A model generated the notes under the pieces. It had not been told where the DNA came from and ran no database searches. It saw nothing but the letters and a program-made list of their open reading frames with translations. Below, piece after piece: positions 23,228-34,650 of a DNA stretch of 64,000 nt (position 1 is the first letter of the stretch; the number at the start of each line of letters is the position of its first letter). Origin of the DNA: Emergomyces orientalis (Eukaryota > Ascomycota > Eurotiomycetes > Onygenales > Ajellomycetaceae); NCBI GenBank assembly GCA_002110485.1, contig MOWL01000045.1, forward strand, positions 1,240,001-1,304,000, read 5' to 3'. The position numbers and the translations under genes are program-made.

Positions 23228-25794
23228 ATGAGTTTCCTCCAAGCGGCTTTGGACGCGGAGAATGTCGCGAACATCTTCAGCAAATTTGTCGCGCATGTGG
23301 CGGAGGATGCTGCAAATATCACCTCTGTAATCACAGAGCTCTTTACAATCAGTGCCAACCTCCGTTCTCTGGAAACTTTACACAATTCCCCGCTCAGACC
23401 CAACTTTAACTACATCATCAACGATGTAGAGTTGGTCGTCAGGGCGAGTTTTCGCCATACCATCCGGGTGATCAATGAAGCGTTTGTTGCAATGGACGAT
23501 GGTGGACGAGCACAGGCTTCGCAACAAAAAGTTCGACAGACATGGCACCATTTGCGCGATTACTTCCACCATGAGGCGGGGTACCCGTTCACGGTCCGGC
23601 TTCAATACTATAAACAAATGTTGGCGGAAATTATTTTGGTTGTGAGAAAGTAAGATTCGTCCCTTTGTTAGATTTATATCCTATCCCCCAAAAAGCCAAA
23701 GGAAGGAAAAGGAACGAAAGAAAAAAGACAGAAATATATATATATATATATGCTAACTTGAATTGCAATTCTAGTGAACGTGGAGATCAAGCGACCCTCG
23801 TTCACCTCCGCCAAACCTTAACTATACTTCGCATGGCTCAGGATCAGCAATATGCCGCTGAGGCACAGCAACGGCGTCAGGTCAATTTCGCAAATAACGG
23901 CCGTACCTTTGGACCCCCTCCGTCCACTGCTCCTCTTGGGTCATCCGCGGCTTTCGCACCCACCGCACCTCTTGCACCACCCGCACCTCCTGCGCCCCCA
24001 CCTCCACCATTCGGCTTGAATCCTCGTTCGAATACCCCTCAATTAAAGAGTGCACTCCGCAAGCCCACAGCAACCTCTGCAACCCCAACTCAGAAACGAT
24101 CCTATGAACGGCAAAGACCAGCTGGTGGCCGTACTGCGTCTCCACACGCCCCTGGTTGGTTTGAGGTGGAAAGCCCGATTTCTTCGCTGGAAACCCCAGA
24201 TTCTCCATCGACAACGGACTCCACTAGCACCGATTCGTTTTCATTCCTTGATCCAATTGATCACTGGGCTGTAGCGCTGTTTAGCAGTCCTACAACCGCG
24301 ACACCGTTACCTCGTTCAAACGCAGGGTTAGTTTTCGTAATATCCTGGAGCATGATGATGCTCATACTAAAATATATCCTCGACAGTTCGAAATGTCATG
24401 GCGATTTTGATATGCCAGATGCTCTGGCGCGTCTTGAGAATGACTATGATGAGTTGTTTCGACTGTAAGTATATAGCTATCTCTTTTATAAAGGAAAAAA
24501 TAAAAATAAAAATAAAATCATATATATATACCCCACGTTCAGTTCCCATGCTTATGGTTTTTCTAGGAACTTCAAACCAAATTTAACAGCCATTCTATAC
24601 TTGCGGGAAAGTGATCATCGCGCACGGATCTTATGCCAGGTGCACCGTTCATCGTCAAAGATAATATATGCCACCCTACCGTTGAACATGCTTACACTTG
24701 CCCGTCAAGACTCCCATCTCCTATTGTGCACAAAATCTAAAGATCAAGGATTAAGGGCATGGCTGAGTCTCCAATTTGAAACGATCGAGAGTAAGCAAGA
24801 GAAGCACTCATCTTCGAGCCCCATTCTTGGTTATTTCGTTATTTCTCAATGTCTAACCCAACCGTTTAGAAATGGTGCTGTTTCATTGCGCATTCATCGC
24901 ACTTCGAGGGCAGGACTCTGGTCACCCCATTAGCAAAACCCCAGACCCATTTTCTCTCGAGGAAAAGGAAATATACGGCGGGTATGTACATGTACCTACC
25001 CACCAAGCTACTACCCTCAGTCAGCGGTTTGACACTTACTGATATCAATATACGCACAGGCGGATTCTCGACGATAACTATCTCCACGCGCTTCGTATTT
25101 TTCAGGATCGTCCCTCCGGTGCGATCCGCTTACAAGCGTCAATTCACTCCGGCGAATTGGCGGAGTAAGTCTACCCTAGGCCCCTTCTCTTTTCCGTTGG
25201 ATGTAGATCACCTCTCTTTAGTTTTGATATGAAACTGCCCATCTGCTCCTACCCCCCGGCCCCAGGGTCCCTTACACCCCATGCATGAATTGAAGAAGCG
25301 GCCAAAAGATCAGCGGGCTGATATATATAATTATTTTTCCAAAATGGTAGCGTTCCGATATGGACGGCTTTTATACACCATCATGTAGGGTCGAAGTCTT
25401 GGATGCGGCGCGTGGACCGCAAAACAATCATCCTTACCGATCTTGATCGTGCGATTTTCATCGATTCGGACCAATACACTCCTCGTATCACACGGCGCCA
25501 GGAGCATGTGCTTACTTTTACGCATGAAAGCGGTAAGTGATTTTATTTTATTTCGAGTTTCGAATTTTTTTTTTCCAGCTGGGTTTTCATTCCTTTGACG
25601 CGCATGGTCATCTATTATGATTTTCACTTCTATACTTGGATGGTGTCGGGGATATGTTTTCTTCGTCAGCCCGTTTTATCCTATCCCTTTATCTTGCAGG
25701 GGTGGTTTGCTTACATTTTTTTTGGTCCCGGTTGCTAGATGCGGAAGCGTTCGAGTGTGAGATTGCTATTCTACGCCATAACGATCGACATTAA
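23228..25794 (+). CDS. Conserved fungal protein of unknown function, 8 exons, 576 aa
   Basis: Exons are 23228-23649, 23775-24326, 24387-24464, 24567-24790, 24870-24981, 25060-25164, 25351-25532 and 25739-25794; they total 1,731 nt and all phases agree. The N-terminal 140 residues are helical (M-S-F-L-Q-A-A-L-D-A-E-N-V). A Pro/Ala-rich disordered linker follows (A-P-P-A-P-P-A-P-P-P-P-P). The C-terminal half is a globular region with W-M-R-R-V-D-R-K-T-I-I-L-T-D-L and F-I-D-S-D-Q-Y-T-P-R, ending in a short acidic exon. It resembles uncharacterised proteins in other ascomycetes, so no function is proposed. Intron 2 (24327-24386) is exactly 60 nt, stop-free and in frame. Most introns are short; the 24465-24566 and 23650-23774 introns carry AT microsatellites. 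Confidence 0.72.
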
Positions 25795-26852
25795 AGGCAA
25801 TCGTTTTGCACGATCCAGCTATCTACCAGCGGAGTACATTTTCCACTTAGGTCGGGTTTAATGCCCCTTTTCATCGAGTCAACTTACTGCGAACCCGAGT
25901 GCAAATTCACCCAAATCCTCACGGCTGGTATTTTTAAGACACCCCCTACGCTTTAATGACAGCTCAGGCTACCACTGTATTTCCTCAAATTTTATTTGTA
26001 ACCCAAACAAACTCTCTGATGTATCGACCCTATTCGAGAAAACTATTCAGAGGCGAAAAGAAAGCAAATCTACACTCACGAGCCCAATGACGTCGACGAC
26101 CTGTCTTTTAAACGTGGATATGTCCAATTTACCTTTATGAAGCTATGATTATGATGATCTTTAATGAGCAATGGCAAATAACGAACACATGAGTGATGAT
26201 TTGATTTTACATTCGCACAACATGAAACGGAGAAACGGGATAGGGAAAAGAAATTTACCAATTTTAATGCTGATGTTTTCTCTTCTTTTCTCTTTTTCTT
26301 TCAGCTACTTCTTTCAGCTGCTTCTTTTGATGACCATCAATCCTTGTAGTTTTGAGTTTATTTTATTTGTTCATTTATTCGCGATTTATCCCCCCCCGCA
26401 GCTTATAGCACATCCTAGCATTTGTTTATTTATCTCCATTTTCTACTGCAGTAACCGTCCGTATTCTACTTCGGTATGCTATTGGGAGATGGAGAATCGC
26501 CATACTATTTTCGGGCATTCTCTTTACTTACTTGCCGTCTCTACTTACTTAGCTCTGGGAGTTTTTGACCATTGTTTATTCTGCATTTTCTGCTAGCTAC
26601 GCTATACTCGAATACTCCATTTTTCCATTTGGATATATAATATACCTGTAGCCAATATGGCATTTCCCCTTTCGATGTAACATTGAATGACTGAAGAGCA
26701 GATTGTAATTAAACATTTGTCTCCGTTTTACGTCATATAAAACTCTTCGGGAGTAAGTGCAAGTAGGTTTCCCATGACAGGCATTGAGGGGGTAAAAAAT
26801 ATGTAACCGGGAATGATCTATCCGGCTCTCTATACCTCACACAAATTGCTAT
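25795..26852. other. Convergent intergenic region
   Basis: The 3' flanks of the unknown eight-exon gene and of the membrane-protein gene occupy this kilobase. It is T-rich in its second half. The 26171-26596 open frame is low-complexity and hydrophobic by composition and is not supported as a gene. Confidence 0.45.
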
Positions 26853-27968
26853 TCACATATCTATCCCCTCCATCCCCCCAACATCGGCCCAGAATTTCTC
26901 AAAATCAACGCCCTGGTCTTCAAATAGCTGCTGCGTCTCTTTCATCGCCTTCCGCTGTCTTTCAGGCGTGAACCCACCAGGCTGTGTACTCTCATACTGA
27001 ATCAACTCCACCCAACGGAAAAACAAATCCTCCTTCCCCATTGACGCCAACTTCTCCTGGAACATGATAATTTTGTCTCGTTGGGTATCCGAGAGTCCTC
27101 CTCCGTCCGTTCCCCCCGCGTTTTCACCGGCACCAGTTCCCACACCGCCGTTCTCCGCCCCAACCTTCCAAATTAGCCATTGCAAACCATCAACCCCCTC
27201 CTCCCCACCCCCATGAACAAGCACTGCAGTCTTAAAATCATCAAACTCCAAGCCCCCCTCCGCAACAAGCTCATGCGCCCTGACCATTGCCGTAAAATCC
27301 AGATCCCAATCCGCATCAATGAGCAGATAACCCGTCTTCAGCAGCCGCTGCGGCGTAACAGCCGGGATAACCTTGGTCTTAATCGTCTCATCATCCTCCC
27401 GAATCCAGGCGAGGGATTGCAAGTCGTCGCTCCATGACGCCCTGCTCTTTCGCACGACGACTTCAGGTACCTGAAAGCCGACCTTGCGGCGCCAGTGGGC
27501 GGGCCCGAGTAGGAAGCGGACGGGCCAGGGGAGGAGGGTGGTGAGGAGGAGGTAATCAAGGAAAAATGTTAGGGTCCTGCGGAGGAGGGTGGTGAATAGG
27601 TACTTCCAGCTGGCGGTTGATGTGTCAACTCTTGCAGGGCTTTCCTGCCCGAGCATCAAGGCGAGGATGTCGATGTAGGTGGAGTAGCCTGTGTAGACTC
27701 TTAGGAGGATTACGGATATTATGGCTATGTTAAGGAATAGGGGTAGGAGGAAGATTTGGCGCTTGTGTTTTCTTGGGTGTGTGTCGAGGTGGATGAGGTA
27801 GACATGTTTTGGCGAGAGGGATTCTAGGAATGGGGTGAGCGATTGTGGGGTTTGGGTGAATGGGGCTGGCGGAGTTGAGGGTTTGGCTTTTTTTGAAGAT
27901 GAGACCGGGTTTTTAATGGTAGATGCTTGCTTTTTCTTATTTGAAACAGCTTTGGCAGGTTTTGCCAT
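26853..27968 (-). CDS. Conserved fungal membrane protein, unknown function
   Basis: A single exon encodes 371 residues, with the ATG at 27968 as the first codon. The N-terminal 45 residues are Lys/Ser/Pro-rich (K-K-K-Q-A-S-T-I-K). A first membrane segment lies near residues 70-90 (F-L-L-P-L-F-L-N-I-A-I-I-S-V-I-L-L). A second hydrophobic stretch follows near 128-150 (T-F-F-L-D-Y-L-L-L-T-T-L-L). The remaining 220 residues are hydrophilic with W-K-V-G-A-E-N-G and a Gly-rich loop. The segment H-V-Y-L-I-H-L-D-T-H-P-R-K-H-K-R is probably conserved. Placement in ER or mitochondrial membrane cannot be decided. No enzyme motif was seen. Confidence 0.72.
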   Translation of the reverse strand: MAKPAKAVSNKKKQASTIKNPVSSSKKAKPSTPPAPFTQTPQSLTPFLESLSPKHVYLIHLDTHPRKHKRQIFLLPLFLNIAIISVILLRVYTGYSTYIDILALMLGQESPARVDTSTASWKYLFTTLLRRTLTFFLDYLLLTTLLPWPVRFLLGPAHWRRKVGFQVPEVVVRKSRASWSDDLQSLAWIREDDETIKTKVIPAVTPQRLLKTGYLLIDADWDLDFTAMVRAHELVAEGGLEFDDFKTAVLVHGGGEEGVDGLQWLIWKVGAENGGVGTGAGENAGGTDGGGLSDTQRDKIIMFQEKLASMGKEDLFFRWVELIQYESTQPGGFTPERQRKAMKETQQLFEDQGVDFEKFWADVGGMEGIDM

Positions 27969-28653
27969 ATTTTCCTTTTTTTTCTCTTTTATCTCTTTTT
28001 TCGTTTTTGTTCGACTTTTTTGAAGGGGCGTCTTCTTCAGCTTTTTTATATGTTCAGGCTGGTTGGTTCCTCCACGGATCTTCTTTTAACCTCCTGTTCG
28101 GGGGCCACAATTGGATTCCAATTCAAGCTCCGTAAAAAGACACAGGGTCATCACAATACCCAAGATACTGTGGGATTTATCCTATTAAATTGTAAGTCGT
28201 TGAGCTGTATCGAGCATGAGTCGATACTACTCACTTGGGAACGGGGCAGAATATGTGGGCGTGGATGAAGTCCACTGGGAGATATTAATAAATCCCGGGG
28301 AAATAATTTTACAATATTAGACCAATCCAGAAGACAAATAGTCTACTTCAAGCGTTAAAAATTATTATTTCACCCGGTGTTCTGTTCAGTTGGGTTTCTT
28401 TTGACGTCCAAATTTGATGTTTCGTGAAGTTTATCGCGTGAGGCCGAAAGCTAGAGCTAGCCCGCTTTGGGACACCCATGTCATTGTCCACGGTTCAAGC
28501 GGACGCGATCTTGGAATCGAACACACACCCAGCCTCCCAACTCCCGCCTCCCGACTTGAGATTTACATGAAGGAATGCGTCAAATGTTATAAGCATCTGG
28601 CGCTATGCAGGCGCTGCATATGATGGAATTTTGGGACTAGTCCAACACAAGCT
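27969..28653. promoter_or_regulatory. Divergent promoter region
   Basis: This 685-bp gap separates two outward-transcribed genes. The left end is a T-rich (pyrimidine) tract. An open frame at 28414-28623 is not supported. Confidence 0.4.
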
Positions 28654-30993
28654 ATGTCTACCAGCGACCACACCGCCCATCCTCCCGACTCGCAAGATCG
28701 CGACAATGACGAGCTTCGATTTCGACGACCGCAACGAAATGGCCAGGCGCAGGATATGATCTATCAGTCGCGAATTCCTACGTTGAGTCCCGGGAATGGC
28801 ACGCAATCCCGTATCACGTTTAGTAATACCAGGACGCTGAAAGGCGCATTCCAGGCCGCTGCTAGCCCACCCCAAACAAACGATGACAATGACCAGAAAA
28901 CCCCTCCACGACGATCGATGGCGAGGGAAAGAAAAGTCTCTGCACCATCACCCATGGCGGAGGTTTCGAGTCCCCCTCCGGACGGACTGATCGAAACTTA
29001 CCAGCAGATTTATGACGCGGATGACCTGGCCGACTCTGTCGCCCAAGACCATTATGACCCATCCTACGATCAAGCCAGACTCGACCGGACACGAAGCCTC
29101 TCCCCAAGCCCTGGCGCGACACGGCATGAAGGCGAATATGTTGGCGCTGGCGATACCCATGATTCCAGCCTTAGTTTCAGCGATATTTCAGATGAGTCGT
29201 TACGGCAAAACCTTGTTCAGCATGCTATGGATCAAGCCCGATTGAAGCGCGTTACGCAGCGAGATTCTCCGGTTTTCGGCAAAGCCAAGGTCGGGCCGAA
29301 AGCCGCCCTGTCGTTTGAAAATCTACAGCGTCGGAATGAGGAGGATAACTTTCGCGAAATTGCGGAACCTGCTCTCAACGTTCCGAAAACTTGGGGCTTA
29401 CGTGGGCGGGTCTCCAAGGATTGGCTAAACAAAGCTAGCCGACCAAATGGGAATAATCACGTTGAGGAGGGGACTACGCACTCAACAGACCAAGGACTGG
29501 AGCATGATATCGATTTTACTGCCAGGTCATTACAAATTTCGGATAGCCCGCCAGTGCGAAGTAATGCCCCGCAAAGGAACGAAATTGAGAATTTCAGGGA
29601 GAAACCGCTGGTGCAAAATCGGATGGGGGAATCTGAAAGGGGGGCGCCGCAGGAGCAGGTCCGACATTCAATAGAAGGAGACCCTATACCGAATTCTCCC
29701 GTTACTATATATCGAGAGGCAGATCGAGAAAGGCCTAGGCACTTGTCTAAAAACGACCCCCAGGAACTTTTACGGACGCTTGCTAGAAGAGAAAGCCCGA
29801 GTGTGGCTAGCACGCCGGAGCAGACCCCAGCTGACAACACCCTCCTTAACGTTAAAACACCAGTGGTGACTGGTGCATGGATAGATACACCGGTTCCTGA
29901 TCGCACCGTTGAGCTCCAGCAAGATTTTTCAGTTGATATTAATTCGCCGAGTACGACAGCAGCTCGAAATCATTCCAGAAACAACCACTTATCGGAGAGA
30001 ACAAAGCACCTGCCAGAAAATGCGCCAGAAGAAAAGCTACACCCGGAAAAACCGCCGCCAGAACCACAAGAAGCAAGACCGAAACCAAAGTCAAAGCGAG
30101 CTCCATCACAGCCATTAAAGAAACCCAAATTACCGCGGAGTGCGCTGGAGGCGGTGATTGAGGGCGCAAAATCTGGAGACCATAGCCTAGTGCTCGGAGA
30201 AAACACCCTTGACTCCTTGCAGGAGCTGCTTGACGAGAACTCAACTGTATTGGATTCTAAGCCTTTCATCAAGTCTGAAAGCGAAGAGGGAGAGGACGAG
30301 ACCAAGCGCGAAGTCCCCGCTCAGACAGACGATGCCGTCGTTGAACGGCTGAATAAGAAACTCCAGTCTCTCGTTCGCAGTATCAACGCAACCCAAACCG
30401 GACTCGCAAGCCTCGAGCACCAGATCGCCAAGGACGCGAGTACTTTGCTATCGCGAAATACCAAACAAAGCAAGAAACAACTTCATCGCCATACAGGCTC
30501 TTCCTGTGACGCCTGTGGCCTCCATAGCGACGGCTATCGCTACGTCGCACTTCCTGTACCCCGGCTGTGGTATCGTCACCCAGATAACAATCGGCTTCGC
30601 CTCACCCACATTAGTTGGATTGTCCTTGGATTTTTCACCTGGTACTTCGCGGAACTTGTCATGTGTGACTACTATTGCCATCCACTGTATGCCGCGACGT
30701 GCGAGCGGAATTGTTTAGATCCTAACGCGCCGCGGATGCCCCTAGTGATACCCACCATGCTCTGGCGGTGGTCGCACCTCTCGGTTGTTTTAAAACCCGT
30801 GTGGACAATCCTAGTTGCGGGATTCAGATTCATAGCACAGCTCCTCGGTCTCTGGGACGGATTTTTCGACAGCCCGTCCGGTGGAGAGTGGCCGGTTGTG
30901 GATTACCAGCAGGAATTACCCGCCTATCAGCCGAATTTTGAACGATTTGAATTCAATATGGACATGGGGATGATGCAGGATGAATATGTATAG
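28654..30993 (+). CDS. Large disordered protein with C-terminal membrane segments
   Basis: One exon of 779 codons starts with M-S-T-S-D-H-T-A-H. Residues 1-560 are mostly disordered and charged, with a conserved-looking helix G-L-I-E-T-Y-Q-Q-I-Y-D-A-D-D-L near 111-125 and a second at S-L-S-F-S-D-I-S-D-E-S-L-R. A helical region near 560-600 (V-E-R-L-N-K-K-L-Q-S-L-V-R-S-I) precedes a Cys pair (C-D-A-C-G-L). One or two hydrophobic segments follow (H-I-S-W-I-V-L-G-F-F-T-W-Y; W-T-I-L-V-A-G-F-R-F-I-A-Q-L-L). This architecture, a long disordered domain, coiled coil and C-terminal membrane anchor, would suit a nuclear-envelope or spindle-pole-body protein, but that is only inference and I do not recognise the family. 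Confidence 0.7.
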   Translation: MSTSDHTAHPPDSQDRDNDELRFRRPQRNGQAQDMIYQSRIPTLSPGNGTQSRITFSNTRTLKGAFQAAASPPQTNDDNDQKTPPRRSMARERKVSAPSPMAEVSSPPPDGLIETYQQIYDADDLADSVAQDHYDPSYDQARLDRTRSLSPSPGATRHEGEYVGAGDTHDSSLSFSDISDESLRQNLVQHAMDQARLKRVTQRDSPVFGKAKVGPKAALSFENLQRRNEEDNFREIAEPALNVPKTWGLRGRVSKDWLNKASRPNGNNHVEEGTTHSTDQGLEHDIDFTARSLQISDSPPVRSNAPQRNEIENFREKPLVQNRMGESERGAPQEQVRHSIEGDPIPNSPVTIYREADRERPRHLSKNDPQELLRTLARRESPSVASTPEQTPADNTLLNVKTPVVTGAWIDTPVPDRTVELQQDFSVDINSPSTTAARNHSRNNHLSERTKHLPENAPEEKLHPEKPPPEPQEARPKPKSKRAPSQPLKKPKLPRSALEAVIEGAKSGDHSLVLGENTLDSLQELLDENSTVLDSKPFIKSESEEGEDETKREVPAQTDDAVVERLNKKLQSLVRSINATQTGLASLEHQIAKDASTLLSRNTKQSKKQLHRHTGSSCDACGLHSDGYRYVALPVPRLWYRHPDNNRLRLTHISWIVLGFFTWYFAELVMCDYYCHPLYAATCERNCLDPNAPRMPLVIPTMLWRWSHLSVVLKPVWTILVAGFRFIAQLLGLWDGFFDSPSGGEWPVVDYQQELPAYQPNFERFEFNMDMGMMQDEYV

Positions 30994-32580
30994 CCATTCC
31001 TTTTAGATTTTCTTTTTAGGTATTCAATCTCCCCGTGAAAAACAGATGGTGGGGGCGAGCCTTATTTCCTCGGAATCCCTCCCCTGACTGTTGATCTCTT
31101 ATCCTTACCATCTTCCCTTGTTTTATTCGTTACCCCTATATGGTCTTTGCGCAAAGTTATCCAGACATTGGCGTTTTTTTGGAGTGGGGGTCAGCATTTT
31201 ATCTACAAATGCAATGAGCAGCCAGGTTCTGGGTCCTTATCATTTTTGATCATTTTGGTTTGCAAAAGGCGGCATGTGTGGTGGATTTTCGTGCCTTCTG
31301 GATTAAGAGGAGCTCGAGATACCAAGATACTGTGGTGGATACTAAATATTTATATCTAAAATTCATTCACAGTACCACTTCACCCGTAGCCAATTCAGTA
31401 TCCAAGAATCATAGACACTAGGGCCATATCATGTAATTCGGTAGGATTGATCCCGCCCCATGTCAGAAACTTTCTCCCCCTTGGCTTTTGAAAACGTGGG
31501 TAGATAAGCGGCTAAATAAGCCTACCACTGGAAGCATCTGCACGCAATTGGCACCCTGCGATGTTAGGGAAGGCGGCTACACACGAAGGATTGTTTGACT
31601 CGTTATACACGTCAGCTTAATAAGCGCTAACTGGTAGCCAAAGTCAAGCTGGAGTTTGAAGACTGCAATCGAATCCTGAACTTGCAGCAACCTGGGCCGC
31701 TGACCAGCCCTACGCAGCGCACATACCCAGACTAGCCGAATAATTGCATTGTCGATGAAACAGAGGCAATCTGCGAGGTTTGTCCGTCCAACCAGAAGCA
31801 CCACGACACGGACGGGTTGGAAGTTTTGACAATCGCTCAGGAACGCGTTCTCACAAAGGGCTCCTCCGTTTCCTTTTAAGGTTGGGTTGGATCAAGCCCT
31901 AAAGTTACACATCATCTCAGACCTTGAAAGGGCTGAGCAATGCTGGCAGATCTTGTCCCTTCTTGAGGGCCAGCTAGCCAGCTATGACGACAGGTTGGCG
32001 ATAGCTCGCCTTGGCCTTGCCGGATTAGCTCAACATCAACAGGGCTCTGCCAACACTCCACGACGCCCGTTTGTTAGTCCTTCTTGGCTCTGGTAGGACT
32101 CAGGTTTGCAAGGAATCCAACAATCCCATCAATCCCAGTATGTCTGCCTCACAGTTGCACCGGATGTATGTACGGTGTACATTACTTGTAACGATCGGGG
32201 CTAGATAGAGGAAGTCGGCGCTGGCTGCGGGTGCAGAAGCTAAAAGTTGAAGGTTGCTCATTAAGCCCGAATCGGATTTAACCTGCGCCGACCAGCGCTA
32301 ACCCGCGCCAACGTGGGACAATTGAATGATTGGACTCCTACGGCCCATGGCTGGTTAGTTAGTTTCTGAGGGCTGGGGGAAGGTTTGGGGGCGGGCAATT
32401 TTTATTCCCTGTAGTCCAACCCTTACGAATAAAACAAAACCCCCAGAGCCATATTATGCATGCTGGTTTTTCGGCCCCAGAAGCATATCTTATAATTATT
32501 AGGAGATACGAAGGGGCTTCGTTCGCAAGAATGTCTTTCCGTCAAACTTATACTTCACACCCACCTCCCCATCTTCCCCC
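30994..32580. other. Intergenic, possible degenerate sequence
   Basis: No intact gene. Fragmentary frames at 31577-31804 (minus) and 31887-32096 (plus) have a protein-like look (for example D-L-E-R-A-E-Q-C-W-Q-I-L-S-L-L-E) but stop quickly and lack introns or starts. They may be remnants of an old gene or transposon. The final 100 bp would be the promoter/leader of the next gene. Confidence 0.35.
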
Positions 32581-32610
32581 GTGAGTTATTCTCGCCATCT
32601 GACCACAACA

Positions 32611-33518
32611 ATGAGCAAAAAAGAGGGTATAAGATGCTATGGCTCTACAGGAAGACATTTCAACAATAATGAGAAATGCCCAGGTTCAGATTCCTGTTGT
32701 AACACCGCTGAGAAATGCCGACCGGATCGATTGTGCGTCTCCAACAACGACCCAGATATTCTCGTCCGCGCACCATGCAGTGCCTACCCATGGTCTGCCA
32801 ACTGTGCCAAAGTGTGTATAGAGGGTGAGTCGACCGTAACGATGAGAAAAGAAAAAAAACAGAAAAATATATACACATTAACCATGAGAGTTCTGTTTGC
32901 TAACACCTCGTCAAATGAACAGAGGATTCGTCTGGGTTCCTCCCACGGGTCAATATATGTCAAGACGGCAGTTATTGCTGTGTCAAAGATACAACCTGCT
33001 GCGTCGACAAGCGTGGCTTTTTCCTGAACGACGATGGAACTATTAAAGCTCGTGCAAACGACACCATATCCGAGACCACAAGTATAATACCAACAACGAC
33101 CACATCATCCACCACAGCGCTCGACAAAACACCCACCGAGGCTAACAGCAAAATTCCCACAAAAACGCCCACTGAAGGGCCAACTGCCGGCCCACCCGTC
33201 GCCGGCCCACCAGTCGCCGGCCCACCCGCCGCCACTTCACCTCCCGAAGTTCCTCAACCAGCATCGCCTGGAATTTCACGATCGGCCAAATTTGGTGTGG
33301 GATTCGGCGTTGCTTTCGGAATAGCCCTTGCCCTTCTTATTGCCTATTTTGCCTGGCGCAGTCGGCAGCGAAAGAAACGATTACAAGTAAACCCGGCGGC
33401 CTATCCAACCTATGGCCAAATAAATAAGGTGGGCGAAATACCAGTCGAATTGCCTACACCTCAGCAGGGCCCTTTATCCGAGCTTGAGGGATATTATAGT
33501 GAGGGTAATAGGAGATGA
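32611..33518 (+). CDS. Cysteine-rich single-pass membrane protein
   Basis: Two exons (32611-32824, 32923-33518) give 269 residues in frame. The N-terminal half holds a cysteine framework typical of fungal cell-surface proteins: I-R-C-Y-G, K-C-P-G-S-D-S-C-C, C-R-P-D-R-L-C-V, A-P-C-S-A-Y-P-W, N-C-A-K-V-C, then I-C-Q-D-G-S-Y-C-C and D-T-T-C-C-V. A Thr/Ser/Pro-rich, probably O-glycosylated stalk follows, including three copies of a G-P-P-V-A unit (33186-33230). A membrane helix (F-G-V-G-F-G-V-A-F-G-I-A-L-A-L-L-I-A) and a basic cytoplasmic tail (R-S-R-Q-R-K-K-R) end it. Members of this class normally carry a signal peptide just before the first Cys; none is visible here, so the true start may be an unrecognised upstream exon or the gene may be damaged. 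Role unknown, possibly wall sensing. Confidence 0.62.
33186..33230 (+). repeat. Three-copy 15-bp coding repeat
   Basis: The unit GCCGGCCCACCCGTC is repeated about three times in frame, encoding A-G-P-P-V type pentapeptides in the stalk of the cysteine-rich membrane protein. Such repeats often vary in copy number between strains. Confidence 0.75.
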
Positions 33519-34650
33519 TGCGTTTTATTAATTTTGCTTCTTTGTTCTTCCGGGTTCATCCAAATGTTCTACAATTTTGAGAGGGCAGCAGAGGAAGGGA
33601 ATCACTAACTGCATACATGTAATTGAATATGGACTTGGCTCCTTGATATATATCCCATGAATTTTGGATGGTTTTGCAAACAACGACTTCACCGAGAAGC
33701 TTCTTGCTATCGCTTTGGGTTCGTTATTTTTGATTTTCGATTTTCGATTTTCGATCTCCTTTTATTTTCCCCAATATTCATTCCCTTTCTCTTTTCACTA
33801 ACCTTTTTTCTATTTTTTCCCATGATTTTATTCTTACATTGGGATATAATTTCTGTGCCACTTTTCTATCACATCCATGAGTGTACATATATTTATATCT
33901 AAGAGGGCCACGCTTTCTTTTCCGTTTTCTTTCTTTTCAAAGTGAGGTTGGAACATGAAAACGTCATCATCTTCTACCTAGGGAAATGTTTAAATATTTA
34001 ATGGATGGACCAGTTTTTGGGCAGTTCTGTTCTGCAGGATAGAATTTAAGATATCCAACCTTTTTTAACAAGAGCAAAAATGTGCCCGGTTAACGATTAA
34101 CAATATAAGATATTTCCAATGCTCGGGTCCGCTCTACTGCTAGCATTTCGCTCTCGCCCGCCCTGTTCATCCAGCCATATGTTTACAGTCTTGAATGGAT
34201 ATTCACGTTGTAGATATTAATAGGGTCAGGATAAATGATTTCACCCTTATGAATGGCATGGAACATATCGATTCATCTTACATGCGGGAAGAAAAAAAGC
34301 CTAAAACTTCAGCGTTAAATCCGTCTCGCTGGTGTAGTTGATTAACACTTGCGCCCCTTTTCAGGGGGAATAAAGTATATCTATACCCTGCTAGAGACAT
34401 ACGCCTGTTTCTAAGCCAGGTTAACATAAAAGACCCCCCATTACCTAGAAATAAATTCTATTATAATGAAGAGGGCATTCTTCGGCAGAAAGAAAGAAAA
34501 GGGAAATGAGTTTCTCTTGAGTTGAGATTGCAATCTGCTCGTCCTAGTATATATCTTCGTCTCTTAATACGTGTAGTCAATTAGAGAAAAGAAAAAAAAC
34601 CAAGGAAAGGGAGAATGAAAGAAAGTAAGAAACAATCCGGCCATCATGTC
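33519..34650. other. Convergent intergenic region
   Basis: This contains 3' flanks of two converging genes. There is a small direct repeat, GATTTTCGATTTTCGATTTTCGA, at about 33730-33753. No gene or RNA could be supported. Confidence 0.45.
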
